46,210 nucleotides of DNA from Promethearchaeota archaeon (GTDB lineage: Archaea > Asgardarchaeota > Lokiarchaeia > Sigyniarchaeales > Promethearchaeaceae), in NCBI GenBank assembly GCA_016933055.1, contig JAFGBS010000026.1:1-46210 (forward strand). The letters run 5' to 3'. The notes below the pieces were generated by a model. The model was given only the letters and a program-made list of their open reading frames with translations. It had not been told where the DNA came from and did no database searches. The translations under genes and the position numbers were made by a program. Below are positions 45,419 to 46,210 of this stretch, in pieces; the stretch's first letter is position 1; each line of letters opens with the position of its first letter.

Positions 45419-46111
45419 TTATTTTGGAGATGGTATGGATGTATATAATGCATTAATAGCAGGAGTAGAAATATCTGATTTCTTAACAAGGCGTTGGAAT
45501 TCTTCTGCAATTTGACGCATTTCATCAATAGCATGATCAGCATGCCCTTTCATAGCTATATCGAACCATTTCCAAGTATATATCTCTCTTATTTTCTTTT
45601 TCAGTAATTTTGGTGCATATCTCACTAATCGTAACTTTTTCGGTAATATCGGGTAATGTAACTTTCTCAGAACTATGATTCCCTCAATTATTGCATTTGC
45701 TACGAGATCAAATATTTCCGTTGCTTCAAGTAAGGACTTATTTTGAGATTTTAGCATATAATGGGCATTGGCTAACGGACTTATCAACGCAATGTGCGAT
45801 TTTAACCACGCATCAACATTTTTGCTTACAATAACGGGAATCCCCGCTTCTTCGAAGAAATTTTTTATCTTATATAATCGTGCCGTGAATTTTCCAGAGG
45901 GTCCCCCAATAGTAATGTGGGATTTTTCAGGATCGAAGACTACTCGCATAACGTGCTTATCACGCTTACCCGCTGCTCCAGGAAAACCCAAAAGTATTCG
46001 CTCTGGGTTTATATATTTTTCATATTCTTCTATCCCTGTTCCATTATTTCCTAAAAAAACCACAGTTGCATTTGTGGAATGCTTTGCCAAATCTGGCAAG
46101 ATGTCAGCCAC
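45419..46111 (-). CDS. Ketopantoate reductase-like (ApbA/PanE) gene, N-terminally truncated, probable pseudogene
   Basis: The 230 readable residues match the second half of the ApbA/PanE family: DILPDLAKHSTNATVVFLGNNGTG, the middle strands, and the helical C-terminal domain with VDAWLKSHIALISPLANAHYM and a long helix bundle. The N-terminal Rossmann domain with GxGxxG is missing, about 85-100 residues. In frame upstream there is TAG (about 46123-46125), only four codons before the GTG at 46111, at the border of repeat copy C. So the gene looks broken by, or fused to, a repeat copy. The stop side is intact. If not a pseudogene it would lack the NADPH site. Confidence 0.65.
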   Translation of the reverse strand: MADILPDLAKHSTNATVVFLGNNGTGIEEYEKYINPERILLGFPGAAGKRDKHVMRVVFDPEKSHITIGGPSGKFTARLYKIKNFFEEAGIPVIVSKNVDAWLKSHIALISPLANAHYMLKSQNKSLLEATEIFDLVANAIIEGIIVLRKLHYPILPKKLRLVRYAPKLLKKKIREIYTWKWFDIAMKGHADHAIDEMRQIAEEFQRLVKKSDISTPAINALYTSIPSPK

Positions 46112-46124
46112 TTGATTTTTTTGC

Positions 46125-46210
46125 TAATCAACATCTATTCTACCCAATAGATCGTAAAAATCAATTTTTCAACTTAAAACTATCATAAAACAGCGTGAAA
46201 CGTAAAAACA
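46125..46210 (+). repeat. Dispersed structured repeat, copy C (cut by window end)
   Basis: Begins TAATCAACATCTATTC, identical to copy B over 16 nt, then a hairpin TCTATT-CTACCC-AATAGA, and continues with AACTTAAAACTATCATAAAACA, shared with copy A (AACTATCATAAAACA) and copy B (ACTTAAAACTATC). The rest lies beyond the window. Its left border is 14 nt from the apparent start of the truncated ketopantoate-reductase-like frame. Confidence 0.65.

Noticed and set aside
1..46210. CRISPR array, tRNA or rRNA genes
   Set aside because: No regularly spaced direct repeats and no tRNA T-loop/anticodon pattern or rRNA-like stretch was found by reading both strands. Weak or split tRNAs could be missed without a scan.

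Overview
The window is AT-rich archaeal DNA, most probably from an Asgard archaeon of the Lokiarchaeia type. That placement is an inference from several signals: a eukaryote-like small GTPase, a surface receptor-like protein with a longin/roadblock-like cytoplasmic domain, a gelsolin-like domain protein, an archaeal (Thermoplasma-like) DnaK, many long membrane-anchored surface proteins with lineage-specific winged-helix partners, and a gene whose reading frame needs UGA to be read as selenocysteine. No rRNA, tRNA or CRISPR array was recognised.

Layout. 0.2-4.1 kb: minus-strand chaperone operon dnaK-dnaJ-grpE. 4.4-7.3 kb: a solitary DNA methyltransferase and a polysaccharide flippase. 7.6-9.0 kb: a cupin, a pterin-4a-carbinolamine dehydratase and, convergent with it, a metallo-beta-lactamase-fold protein of the dihydropterin type. 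9.2-11 kb: acyl-CoA ligase. 11-12.1 kb: a non-coding block holding two inverted copies of a structured repeat. 12.1-15.9 kb: a peroxiredoxin, the gelsolin-like protein, a membrane acyltransferase and a DUF4097-like surface protein. 15.9-16.5 kb: a second non-coding block with the best copy of the repeat. 16.5-21.8 kb: a DUF599 membrane protein, a zinc-ribbon protein, a SIR2-TPR protein with a closely following DMT-type membrane protein, and an FMN-binding split-barrel protein. 22-27 kb: a 59-residue ORF, sulfatase, beta-hydroxyacid dehydrogenase, a VapBC toxin-antitoxin pair and a membrane-anchored Nudix protein. 27-34 kb: CopB-type copper ATPase, a winged-helix protein and a 1312-residue surface protein with three tandem Ig-like repeats. 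34.4-36.8 kb: the selenocysteine peroxiredoxin-like gene, two cold-shock proteins and the small GTPase. 37-46 kb: an Atg22-like MFS transporter, a GH13 glycosidase, a CDF transporter with three C-terminal domains, the longin-domain surface protein, an M42 aminopeptidase and a ketopantoate-reductase-like gene cut off at its 5' end by another copy of the repeat.

The strongest unusual signals are: (1) an in-frame TGA exactly where a peroxiredoxin-like family has its catalytic Cys (U-P-Y-C), with a complete frame on both sides; (2) a dispersed repeat about 245-270 bp long, beginning TAATCAACATCTATTC and ending GGATAGGRTAGCA, with a conserved long hairpin showing at least one compensatory base-pair change, and at least four copies here, one of them abutting a truncated gene; (3) a SIR2-TPR plus membrane-protein pair that looks like an immune or stress NADase module; (4) the cluster of eukaryote-signature signalling and cytoskeleton-type domains. 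Many genes carry a GTGA-type Shine-Dalgarno sequence just upstream of ATG (GTGAARAA-ATG), and this argues for moving several GTG starts a few codons downstream.
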